Positions 57,693 to 64,000 of a stretch of DNA of 64,000 nucleotides are shown one piece after another (position 1 is the stretch's first letter; each line of letters opens with the position of its first letter). The stretch is taken from NCBI RefSeq assembly GCF_001956585.1, contig NZ_MSRR01000013.1:62001-126000 (forward strand), in the 5' to 3' direction. The DNA comes from Actinomyces naeslundii (GTDB taxonomy: Bacteria > Actinomycetota > Actinomycetes > Actinomycetales > Actinomycetaceae). A program made the position numbers and the translations under genes. Below the pieces are notes generated by a model. It searched no databases. It saw only the letters and a list, made by a program, of their open reading frames with translations, and had not been told where the DNA came from.

Positions 57693-58448
57693 TCAGTCGG
57701 GCGCCGGCCCTGCGTGCTGGAGGATCCAGGTGTGCATGGCCACTGCCGCCGCGGCCGCCACGTTGATGGAGCGGGTGGAGCCGTACTGGCCGATGCGCAG
57801 CAGACGGGAGCAGCCAGCGCTCAGCTCAGCGCTGATGCCCTCACCCTCGGAGCCGAAGACCATGAGGCACCGTTCGGGCAGCGTGGCGCCCTCGAGGGGC
57901 TGAGCTCCGGGACCGTTGTCGATGCCTATGACCTCGTAACCGTCTTCTGCAGCCCAGTCGAGCAGCTCGCCGGGCTCGGGGTGGTGGTGCACGTCCAGGT
58001 AGCGGTTGGTGACCATGGCGCCGCGCTTGTTCCAGCGGCGTCGGCCGATGACGTGGACCCCGGCGACGTTGAAGGCATTGGCACTGCGCACGATGGAGCC
58101 GATATTGAGGTCCTGACTGACGTTCTCGATGGCGATGTGCAGCCGGTGGGCGCGGGCGGCCAGGTCGGCGCGGATCGCCGCGATGGTCCAGTAGCGGTAG
58201 CGGTCGACGACGTTGCGCCGGTCGCCTCCCGCGAGCAGCTCGCGATCGTAGCGAGGATCGGCGGGCCAGGCCTCGGGGCCACCGGGCCAGGGTCCGACGC
58301 CGATCTGGCGAACATCGGCCGGCCGGTCCTCCTCCGGGCACAGCGCGGAGGCCCCGGGGGACGCCGAGCACTCAGGGGACGGCGCCGCAGCCCGAGTGGG
58401 CACCACAGGCCGGTGCTCCACCTCGGGCAGGTCGGCAGGCTGATCCAT
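57693..58448 (-). CDS. SpoU-family RNA 2'-O-methyltransferase
   Basis: 251 residues. SPOUT knot methyltransferase that uses S-adenosylmethionine. The three SpoU motifs are present: NVSQDLNIGSIVRSANAFNV, LMVFGSEGEGIS and QYGSTRSINVAAAAAVAMH. tRNA versus rRNA target cannot be told from sequence alone. The first ~50 residues are Pro/Ala-rich. ATG 58448 with GAGGG upstream; a longer frame through pyrE is a shadow. pyrE lies 53 nt upstream on the same strand, so they are probably cotranscribed. Confidence 0.85.
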   Translation of the reverse strand: MDQPADLPEVEHRPVVPTRAAAPSPECSASPGASALCPEEDRPADVRQIGVGPWPGGPEAWPADPRYDRELLAGGDRRNVVDRYRYWTIAAIRADLAARAHRLHIAIENVSQDLNIGSIVRSANAFNVAGVHVIGRRRWNKRGAMVTNRYLDVHHHPEPGELLDWAAEDGYEVIGIDNGPGAQPLEGATLPERCLMVFGSEGEGISAELSAGCSRLLRIGQYGSTRSINVAAAAAVAMHTWILQHAGPAPD

Positions 58449-58501
58449 GCGATCAGAGCCCTCGCCCCGGCGGGCGGATGCCGGCGGGCGCCGTCGGGTG
58501 C

Positions 58502-59071
58502 TCACTCCAGGCCGAGGTCGGCCAGGCCGAGCGCCGCATAGTAGGGCAGGCCGGAGGCCTCGATGCGCTCGCGCGCGCCAGTGGCCCGGTCGACGATGAC
58601 GGCCACGGCCCGCACTTCGGCGCCCGCCTCGCGCAGGGCCTCGACGGCCTCCAAGGGCGAGCCGCCGGTGGTGGAGGTGTCCTCCAGGACCACCACGGCG
58701 CGCCCGGCGACGTCGGGGCCCTCGATACGACGGCGCATGCCATGGTCCTTGGCGGCCTTGCGCACGACGAAGGCGTCCAGGTCCAGGCCGCGCGAGGCGG
58801 CGGCGTGCAGCATGGCGGCGGCCACTGGGTCGGCCCCCATGGTCAGGCCGCCGACAGCGTCGATGTCGTCGGTGCCCAGGCCCGCCTCCTCCAGCATGTC
58901 GAGCATGACGTGGCCGATGAGGGGGGCGGCCTCGTGATGGAGCGTGGCGCGGCGCATGTCCACGTAGAAATCGGACTCGAGGCCGGAGGCGAGAGTGACC
59001 TTGCCTCGGACGACGGACAGCTCGTTGACGAGCTCGGCCAGTCGGGCGATGTGGGAATCGTTGGTGCTCAC
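58502..59071 (-). CDS. pyrE: Orotate phosphoribosyltransferase
   Basis: 189 residues. Makes OMP from orotate and PRPP in pyrimidine synthesis. VVRKAAKDHGMRRRIEG is the flexible catalytic loop, and VVVLEDTSTTGGSPLEAVEA is the PRPP-binding motif. Start GTG 59071: TACCAT (59079-59084, minus strand) lies 7 nt before it, so it is probably leaderless, though a GGAG sits in the spacer. Followed by the SpoU methyltransferase gene. Confidence 0.95.
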   Translation of the reverse strand: MSTNDSHIARLAELVNELSVVRGKVTLASGLESDFYVDMRRATLHHEAAPLIGHVMLDMLEEAGLGTDDIDAVGGLTMGADPVAAAMLHAAASRGLDLDAFVVRKAAKDHGMRRRIEGPDVAGRAVVVLEDTSTTGGSPLEAVEALREAGAEVRAVAVIVDRATGARERIEASGLPYYAALGLADLGLE

Positions 59072-59129
59072 GACTCCGATGGTAGTGGGCTCGAGGGCTC
59101 GTGCGCCGGGTAGACACCCGCCGATGCCG

Positions 59130-59168
59130 GAGCCCGCCCTCTTCCGCGCTCTGCGGAGGGGCGGGCTC
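59130..59168 (-). terminator. Hairpin after tpx
   Basis: 10-bp outer stem GAGCCCGCCC (59130-59139) with GGGCGGGCTC (59159-59168) plus an inner CCGC/GCGG stem, 24 nt after the tpx stop. Confidence 0.65.
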
Positions 59169-59192
59169 TGGACGACTCTGTGGGGAGGAGGG

Positions 59193-59690
59193 TCAGGACA
59201 GGGCAGCCACAGCGGCGTCGTAGTCGGGCTCCTGGCCGACCTCGGGGACCTGCTCGGTGTAGATGACCGTGCCGGACTCGTCGAGGACCACGACGGCGCG
59301 CGACAGCAGGCCGGCCAGCGGGCCGTCAGCCAGGGTGACGCCGTAGTCGGCGCCGAAGGTGGAGCGGAAGGTCGAGCCGGTCACCACGTTGGTGAGGCCC
59401 TCGGCGCCGCAGAAGCGGGAGCCGGCGAAGGGCAGGTCAGCGGAGACGCAGACCACGGTCGTGTTGTCCAGCTCGGAGGCGAGCTTGTTGAACTGCCGCA
59501 CGGAGGCGGCGCACACCCCGGTGTCCACCGACGGGAAGATGTTGAGAACCACGCGCCGACCGGCCAGGGACTGACTGGTCACCGGGGCGAGATCGGCGCC
59601 CACGAGCTCGAAGGCGGGCGCGGTCGAGCCCACAGCGGGCAGCTCGCCGACGGTGCTGACGGGGTCTCCGTGGAAGGTAATGGAAGCCAT
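59193..59690 (-). CDS. tpx: Thiol peroxidase Tpx
   Basis: 165 residues, atypical 2-Cys peroxiredoxin. Peroxidatic Cys in [18 protein letters not shown] and resolving Cys in [15 protein letters not shown], the Tpx signature pair. Reduces peroxides with thioredoxin in the cytoplasm. Monocistronic, between the pyrE unit and the SDR gene on the same strand. Confidence 0.96.
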   Translation of the reverse strand: MASITFHGDPVSTVGELPAVGSTAPAFELVGADLAPVTSQSLAGRRVVLNIFPSVDTGVCAASVRQFNKLASELDNTTVVCVSADLPFAGSRFCGAEGLTNVVTGSTFRSTFGADYGVTLADGPLAGLLSRAVVVLDESGTVIYTEQVPEVGQEPDYDAAVAALS

Positions 59691-59771
59691 GGTCCGATCG
59701 TTGCAGGTCGCGGCCCTCCTGACCAGCGGAGGCCCTCAGCCCTGGGCGATTCTCCGGAAGGCTCGCCGACT

Positions 59772-60548
59772 CTACTGAGCGTCCCGGTCGGAACGCTCAA
59801 GGTCACCGGCCATTCGGCGCACGAGCCAGCGGGGTGCCAGTCGCAGTATGGCGTTGGCACTGCGGTAGCGCAGGCTCGGGGTACAGATGACCTGGCCGCG
59901 GCGCACCGCAGTGAGTCCGTCACTGACCACGCGCTCGGCGTCCAGCCACAGCAAGTCCTTCCACTGGGTCTCATCGATGCCGGCCGCCGCGTGGAAGCCG
60001 GTGTGGACCAGCCCCGGACACAGCGCCGTGGCGGTCACGCCAGTGCCGGCGAGCTCGACAGCCAGCCCCTCGGTGAACCGGAGCACCCAGGCCTTGTGGG
60101 CCGAGTAGGTACCTACGACATTGTGCGCAGCAACGGAGGAGACGTTGAGAATGGCGCCGCGTCCGCGCCGCACCATGGCGTCGGCCGCCGCGTGGGAGGC
60201 CACCATGACCGCCCGGACCATGACGTCGAGGGCCTGCTCCTCACGGGCCAGGTCTCCCCCGACGAAGGGCTGCCCCAGGCCGAAGCCGGCGTTGTTGACC
60301 AGGAGCCCTACGGGTTTACTCGGCTCGCGCAGACGCTCGGCGACAGTCTCAAGCTCATCACGCTGGGACAGGTCGGCCTGCAGGACCTCCACCTGGACGC
60401 CGGCGAACTGCCGCATCTCCTCAGCCACCTGCCGCAGGCGCTCGGGGGTGCGCGCAACGAGGACGAGGTCATGACGCGCCTGGGCGAGCTGCCAGGCGAA
60501 CTCCAGGCCGAGACCGCTCGTGGCCCCGGTGACAAGCGCTGTTCCCAT
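59772..60548 (-). CDS. Short-chain dehydrogenase/reductase
   Basis: 258 residues, classical SDR. Cofactor loop ALVTGATSGLGLEFAWQLA (TGxxxGxG), NNAGF, catalytic Ser in ILNVSSVAAH and YSAHKAWVLRF with Tyr and Lys. The RTPER after the second strand suggests NADP(H). Substrate unknown; actinobacteria carry many such enzymes. Leaderless: TAATCT (60555-60560, minus strand), 6 nt, ATG. Divergent from xth. Confidence 0.9.
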   Translation of the reverse strand: MGTALVTGATSGLGLEFAWQLAQARHDLVLVARTPERLRQVAEEMRQFAGVQVEVLQADLSQRDELETVAERLREPSKPVGLLVNNAGFGLGQPFVGGDLAREEQALDVMVRAVMVASHAAADAMVRRGRGAILNVSSVAAHNVVGTYSAHKAWVLRFTEGLAVELAGTGVTATALCPGLVHTGFHAAAGIDETQWKDLLWLDAERVVSDGLTAVRRGQVICTPSLRYRSANAILRLAPRWLVRRMAGDLERSDRDAQ

Positions 60549-60617
60549 GACGGCAGATTAAGGATGCTTACTGAGTGATCAATGGGAACCCGCCCTGCCG
60601 CCGGTTACCCTGCTGCC

Positions 60618-61427
60618 ATGCGTCTGGCCACCTGGAACGTCAACTCCATCCGTACCCGCGTCGACCGCGTCCTGGCCTTCCTGGAGCGGGAGAACATCGA
60701 CGCCCTGGCGATGCAGGAGATCAAGTGCCGCCCCGAGCAGTTCCCGGTCGAGCCCTTCGAGGCCGCCGGCTATGAGCTGGCCATCCACGGCCTCAACCAG
60801 TGGAACGGGGTGGCGATCGCCTCACGCGTGGGACTCGATGACGTCGACACCTCCTTCCCGGGCCAGCCCGGATGGGCGGCCAAGCCCGAGGCCGAGCCGG
60901 TCGTCGAGGCCCGGGCACTCGGGGCGACGGTGGGCGCCGACTCAGAATCGAGGCCGGTGCGCCTGTGGAGCCTGTACGTGCCCAACGGCCGCGAGCTCAC
61001 TCATCCGCACTACACGTACAAGCTCGACTGGCTACGGGTGCTGCGCGACGACGTCGCCGCCTGGCTGGAGGCCGAGCCCGACCTGCCGCTGGCGCTGGTG
61101 GGCGACTGGAACGTGGCACCGAGGAATGAGGACGTGTGGGATATGAGTGTCTTCGAGGGCGCGACCCACGTCTCGACGCCGGAGCGGGAGGCCTTTGACG
61201 CCTTCGCCGAGGCGGGCATGAGTGAGGTCACGCGCGAGCGGGTCACCAACTACACGTACTGGGACTACCAGAAGCTGCGCTTCCCGAGGAATGAGGGCAT
61301 GCGCATCGACTTTGTCTACGCCTCGCCGGCTCTGGCCGGCCGTGTCACCGGCGCCGCCATCGACCGCGACGAGCGCAAGAGCAAGGGCGCCTCCGACCAC
61401 GTCCCCGTCATCGTCGAGGTCGACTGA
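60618..61427 (+). CDS. xth: Exodeoxyribonuclease III (AP endonuclease)
   Basis: 269 residues, EEP-fold nuclease for base-excision repair. Metal/catalytic residues in MRLATWNVNSIRTRVDRV, ALAMQEIKCRPEQFP (Glu), LVGDWNVAP (Asp, Asn) and ASDHVPVIVEVD (Asp, His). ATG 60618 is leaderless (TACCCT at 60606-60611, 6 nt). The 12-residue upstream extension is not supported. Confidence 0.95.
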   Translation: MRLATWNVNSIRTRVDRVLAFLERENIDALAMQEIKCRPEQFPVEPFEAAGYELAIHGLNQWNGVAIASRVGLDDVDTSFPGQPGWAAKPEAEPVVEARALGATVGADSESRPVRLWSLYVPNGRELTHPHYTYKLDWLRVLRDDVAAWLEAEPDLPLALVGDWNVAPRNEDVWDMSVFEGATHVSTPEREAFDAFAEAGMSEVTRERVTNYTYWDYQKLRFPRNEGMRIDFVYASPALAGRVTGAAIDRDERKSKGASDHVPVIVEVD

Positions 61428-61615
61428 GGCCGCAGGCCGCGACCAGAACGGCTGAGCACGGAGCCGACACGCGACCTGCACATGACATGGGTCGTCTGTC
61501 ACTCAAAACAGTAGGACACAACCAACGATTCAGTCAAAATATTACTGGAATATTTGTGTAGAAATTAAACTTCAGACCCCTCAGAAACTTGACATATCAG
61601 ACATACGATATCCGT
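61428..61615. other. AT-richer promoter region of the lipoprotein block
   Basis: About 190 bases, more AT-rich than the core. -10 TACGAT at 61604-61609 is 6 nt before the ATG of the following gene. No gene seen. Confidence 0.45.
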
Positions 61616-62335
61616 ATGAAATATAAGACCAAGTCGGTCAGTCGACGCACGGCACTCACCTTCTCCTCCCTTGCCGCACTGACGTTGGTGGCATGCTCGG
61701 GGCAGCAATCCACCTCCGAGCCCAACACGCAGCCGACAACAACTCCACCAGCCGAGAACTCACCCCCCTCTCCGAGTCCCACCGAGGCTCCAACGCCGAC
61801 CAGTTCCTCCTCAGCGACAGACAGCACCACAGCAAGCGCCCCATCGACACCGCCAACAAGTGGCTCCGACGGCGGACCATCATCCGGACCGACTTCGGCA
61901 ACCGGGGCACCGGTGAACACTCAGGGACGAGATCTGACGCTAGAAGATTTCTTTGAACCACCGCGAGAACTTCGACAGGACCTCTTCAACGTGGCTACCA
62001 CGAGCGGCGCAAAAGGAATCGGAGCGGAGCTGGAGGGAAGCCAGGGCGTGCAGGCCGAGCTCCGACTGGAGAACCGATTCCACAAGCTCACCTTCAAAGT
62101 CGGCCAGGCCAACAACTCAAAGTCCTCGGACCTCATCCTGCGAGTGGGCACCTACAGAGATGGCAAGAACGACCAGCTCGTCGACATCCCCTTCAACGTC
62201 GTAAAGCCACTCGAGATTGACGTCTCGAACGTCAACGCGCTGAAGATTGAACTCATTCTACGCCCACCGGAAGGAAAAGATTCCTACATTTCAGGATCGA
62301 TTACAGCCGTCATGTTCGACATGAGGCTCGAGTAA
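61616..62335 (+). CDS. Lipoprotein with NPCBM-like C-terminal domain
   Basis: 239 residues. Signal and lipobox LTLVACSGQQ, then a Ser/Thr/Pro-rich linker of ~80 residues, then a C-terminal domain (from RDLTLEDFFEPPRELRQDLF) with ELRLENRFHKLTFKVGQANN. This resembles NPCBM/NEW2-type carbohydrate-binding modules; weak, by pattern only. Leaderless (TACGAT 61604-61609). It is a paralogue of the lipoprotein at 63491: RDLTLEDF and RELRLSDF, KLTFKVGQANNSKSSD and KVTFTAGQANDAKSSD. Confidence 0.65.
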   Translation: MKYKTKSVSRRTALTFSSLAALTLVACSGQQSTSEPNTQPTTTPPAENSPPSPSPTEAPTPTSSSSATDSTTASAPSTPPTSGSDGGPSSGPTSATGAPVNTQGRDLTLEDFFEPPRELRQDLFNVATTSGAKGIGAELEGSQGVQAELRLENRFHKLTFKVGQANNSKSSDLILRVGTYRDGKNDQLVDIPFNVVKPLEIDVSNVNALKIELILRPPEGKDSYISGSITAVMFDMRLE

Positions 62336-62349
62336 CAGGAGCCACAGAA

Positions 62350-63207
62350 TTGAACATGTTTAGATCTCCATTCAAAAAAAGGAAAACTCGACACACTGAA
62401 ATCGATGACGAGGACGTCAAAGCATCAACTCTGAAGCAAGGAAAATACGCGTCGTATACATTCTGGGTCACCACCATTGGGGTACTGGTTGCCATAGCGG
62501 GGGTAGTTGTCGCGCTTCGGGCATACATTGACCAGTCCACGCAGGCTCCGTCCCCTACTCTCCAGTCTTCATCCGCCCGGCAAGAGCCCTTCACTCCAAC
62601 TGTCAAGCGGGCCAAGCCGGCTGATGACAGCTCCGCACAAACAGGCTTACCGGCGTCGGGCTGCTACGACGGCGACACCCCGACGCCGTGCGACTCGCCG
62701 CACTCGCGGGAGGTGTTCGCCAAACCGGCCGACTCCTCCTGCGATACAGGTGCGCTCATCCTCCACATGGGAGGCTCCCCCGGCATCGATCTCCTCGCCT
62801 CAGGCCTCGACGTCAAACCCCTTGAGAACACGGATGACCGGTGCGTCGTCGAGACGCTATCGGGATTGCCGAGAGCCTCGCTCAAGGACATCTGGGCGTC
62901 CGACAACGATCACAACGGTTACAAGGACGGAGGAGAGTTCCGGCGGTGTTTCAACCGGCAGGGACAGGCGGCCTCCTGCGACGTCGACCACGCCTCCGAG
63001 GAGTTCTACGACGCCCCGGAGGAGGTAGACTGCGGCAAGAAGTACGAGGACTTCTCTGGTCGCCCCGTCGACCACAGCATTCGGGTAACCCGGCAATCCA
63101 GAGACCACCGGATCGTCTGCCGCGCAGAGGTGCAGGTGAGTACCGACAGGCTGACCGCCTCAGTCCGCGACCTTGAGAACGCCGCCCTCCCCATCAAGCA
63201 GAACTGA
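62350..63207 (+). CDS. Membrane protein with septum-formation-like domain
   Basis: 285 residues (from TTG 62350; ATG 62356 is the alternative). Basic cytoplasmic N-terminus (RSPFKKRKTRH), one membrane helix (FWVTTIGVLVAIAGVVVAL), then an outer part containing GCYDGDTPTPCDSPHSREVF, which resembles the PCSEPHDAEV motif of actinobacterial septum-formation-domain proteins. Several Cys pairs suggest disulfides. TTG is favoured by AGGAG 8 nt upstream. It sits between two related lipoproteins; a joint envelope role is inferred. Confidence 0.6.
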   Translation: MNMFRSPFKKRKTRHTEIDDEDVKASTLKQGKYASYTFWVTTIGVLVAIAGVVVALRAYIDQSTQAPSPTLQSSSARQEPFTPTVKRAKPADDSSAQTGLPASGCYDGDTPTPCDSPHSREVFAKPADSSCDTGALILHMGGSPGIDLLASGLDVKPLENTDDRCVVETLSGLPRASLKDIWASDNDHNGYKDGGEFRRCFNRQGQAASCDVDHASEEFYDAPEEVDCGKKYEDFSGRPVDHSIRVTRQSRDHRIVCRAEVQVSTDRLTASVRDLENAALPIKQN

Positions 63208-63490
63208 CCACACGCGAACCAGCGGAACAGCCCACCCAGACAATCCAGATAAATAAGACCGAAGTCCTAGGGGACTACTACCCATCCCAGCGAAGACCGC
63301 ATAAACATACCCCACCGACAGACTGTCAAAATTACCCTCGACATTCAGATTCTCCTACGACAACAACGCTTCATACGCCCCACAAAACATATTATCTTGC
63401 TCGGTCGAAACTGAATACTCTTCTCTTTCTGTTGGATTGGGATCCAGATTCACAGCAGAATTCACTGACCAACGCCGCTATTCTCGCGCC
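63208..63490. other. Intergenic, AT-rich
   Basis: About 280 bases of lower-GC sequence. It ends with TATTCT (63479-63484), the -10 of the next gene. I see no other feature. Confidence 0.4.
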
Positions 63491-64000
63491 ATGAGCTCCT
63501 CGAAACTCTCCTCAGCGCGTCGAATCGCCGCCGTCCTTCTTCCCATCACCGCCCTGTCCCTGACCGCCTGTGGCAGCCTGCCCTTCGGCTCCAAGGACGC
63601 CTCCCCCACCGAGGAGACGAGCACCACCGCCTCTTCCCCCACGCCCACGCCCACCCCTACTCCGTCCGAGTCGGCCTCCGCCACAGCCAGTGCCACCGAG
63701 ATGGCCTCAGCCACCGCCTCGGAGGACCCCTCAGCCTCGGCCTCGGCGGAGGCCACCACGAACGGCCTCACCCCGGAGAACAGCAAGGGGCGCGAGCTCA
63801 GACTCTCGGACTTCCAGGAGCCCTCAGCGACGAGCGACTGGCAGGAGAAGCGCTACGACGTCGCCTCGACTACCAACATCATGGGGATCGGCACCAACCT
63901 CGACTGGCAGAACAAGGGCGAGATCGAGCTGCGTCTGGCCAACAAGTTCCAGAAGGTCACGTTCACCGCCGGTCAGGCCAATGACGCCAAGAGCTCCGAC
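63491..64000 (+). CDS. Lipoprotein with NPCBM-like domain, cut by window end
   Basis: At least 170 residues, open to the last base. Signal and lipobox ALSLTACGSL, a Ser/Thr/Pro/Ala-rich linker, then RELRLSDFQEPSATSDWQEK and ELRLANKFQKVTFTAGQAND, paralogous to the protein at 61616. The 3' end lies beyond the window. Leaderless: TATTCT (63479-63484), 6 nt, ATG 63491. Confidence 0.7.
   Translation, partial: MSSSKLSSARRIAAVLLPITALSLTACGSLPFGSKDASPTEETSTTASSPTPTPTPTPSESASATASATEMASATASEDPSASASAEATTNGLTPENSKGRELRLSDFQEPSATSDWQEKRYDVASTTNIMGIGTNLDWQNKGEIELRLANKFQKVTFTAGQANDAKSSD

Noticed and set aside
57693-59117. A 474-residue minus-strand frame joins the SpoU methyltransferase to a sequence overlapping pyrE.
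   Set aside because: The upstream half is Arg-rich and lies in another frame of pyrE; ATG 58448 with GAGGG fits the family.

Overview
The window is a high-GC, actinobacterial chromosome segment. The gene content suggests an oral-type Actinomyces or close relative: expanded LppM-like membrane proteins, CDP-alcohol/phosphatidylcholine-synthase-like enzyme, MXAN_6230/SCO0854-like protein, GTP-type PEP carboxykinase, and an ABC sugar importer without its own ATPase. The genus is my inference; no rRNA or tRNA gene was seen. Many genes lack a Shine-Dalgarno sequence and instead have a TAnnnT -10 element 6-7 nt before the start codon, which points to leaderless mRNAs.

Layout. 1-6.6 kb: a membrane protein running in from the left edge, a Pcs-like phospholipid synthase, and a 1311-residue WD40 protein with 14 repeats. 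6.7-19.5 kb: de novo purine genes on the minus strand (purD, purC, two unknown membrane proteins, purS, purQ, purL). A plus-strand block splits purQ from purL (TreT-like glycosyltransferase, ArsR/SRPBCC pair, TfoX-N protein, SnoaL-like protein), together with a 644-bp gene-free stretch holding two perfect DnaA boxes. 19.7-24.7 kb: a SCO0854-like protein, a VOC protein, an AraC regulator and a small membrane protein.

24.7-42.1 kb is accessory. It contains a low-GC multi-spanning membrane protein, then a 9.9-kb IS21-like element bounded by 45-nt imperfect terminal repeats. The element carries istA (with a nonsense codon), istB and a copper-resistance set: CopA ATPase, small His-rich membrane protein, multicopper oxidase, sensor kinase, response regulator and Met-rich membrane protein. 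A GT(C/G)AAG-N5-GTCAAG direct repeat lies upstream of each of the three copper transcription units and is a good candidate for the regulator's operator. Next to the element's right end starts a diverged, decayed second copy of the 21-24 kb block, so the element sits between direct repeats about 15 kb apart. Two paralogous PH-like membrane proteins follow.

42.2-64 kb is mostly core: pckG, six LppM-like membrane proteins (purA lies between the fifth and sixth), a DUF624 protein, a sugar ABC importer (two permeases and a lipoprotein), fba, a SpoU-type RNA methyltransferase, pyrE, tpx, an SDR and xth. At the right end are two related lipoproteins flanking a septum-formation-like membrane protein; the last one is cut by the window edge.
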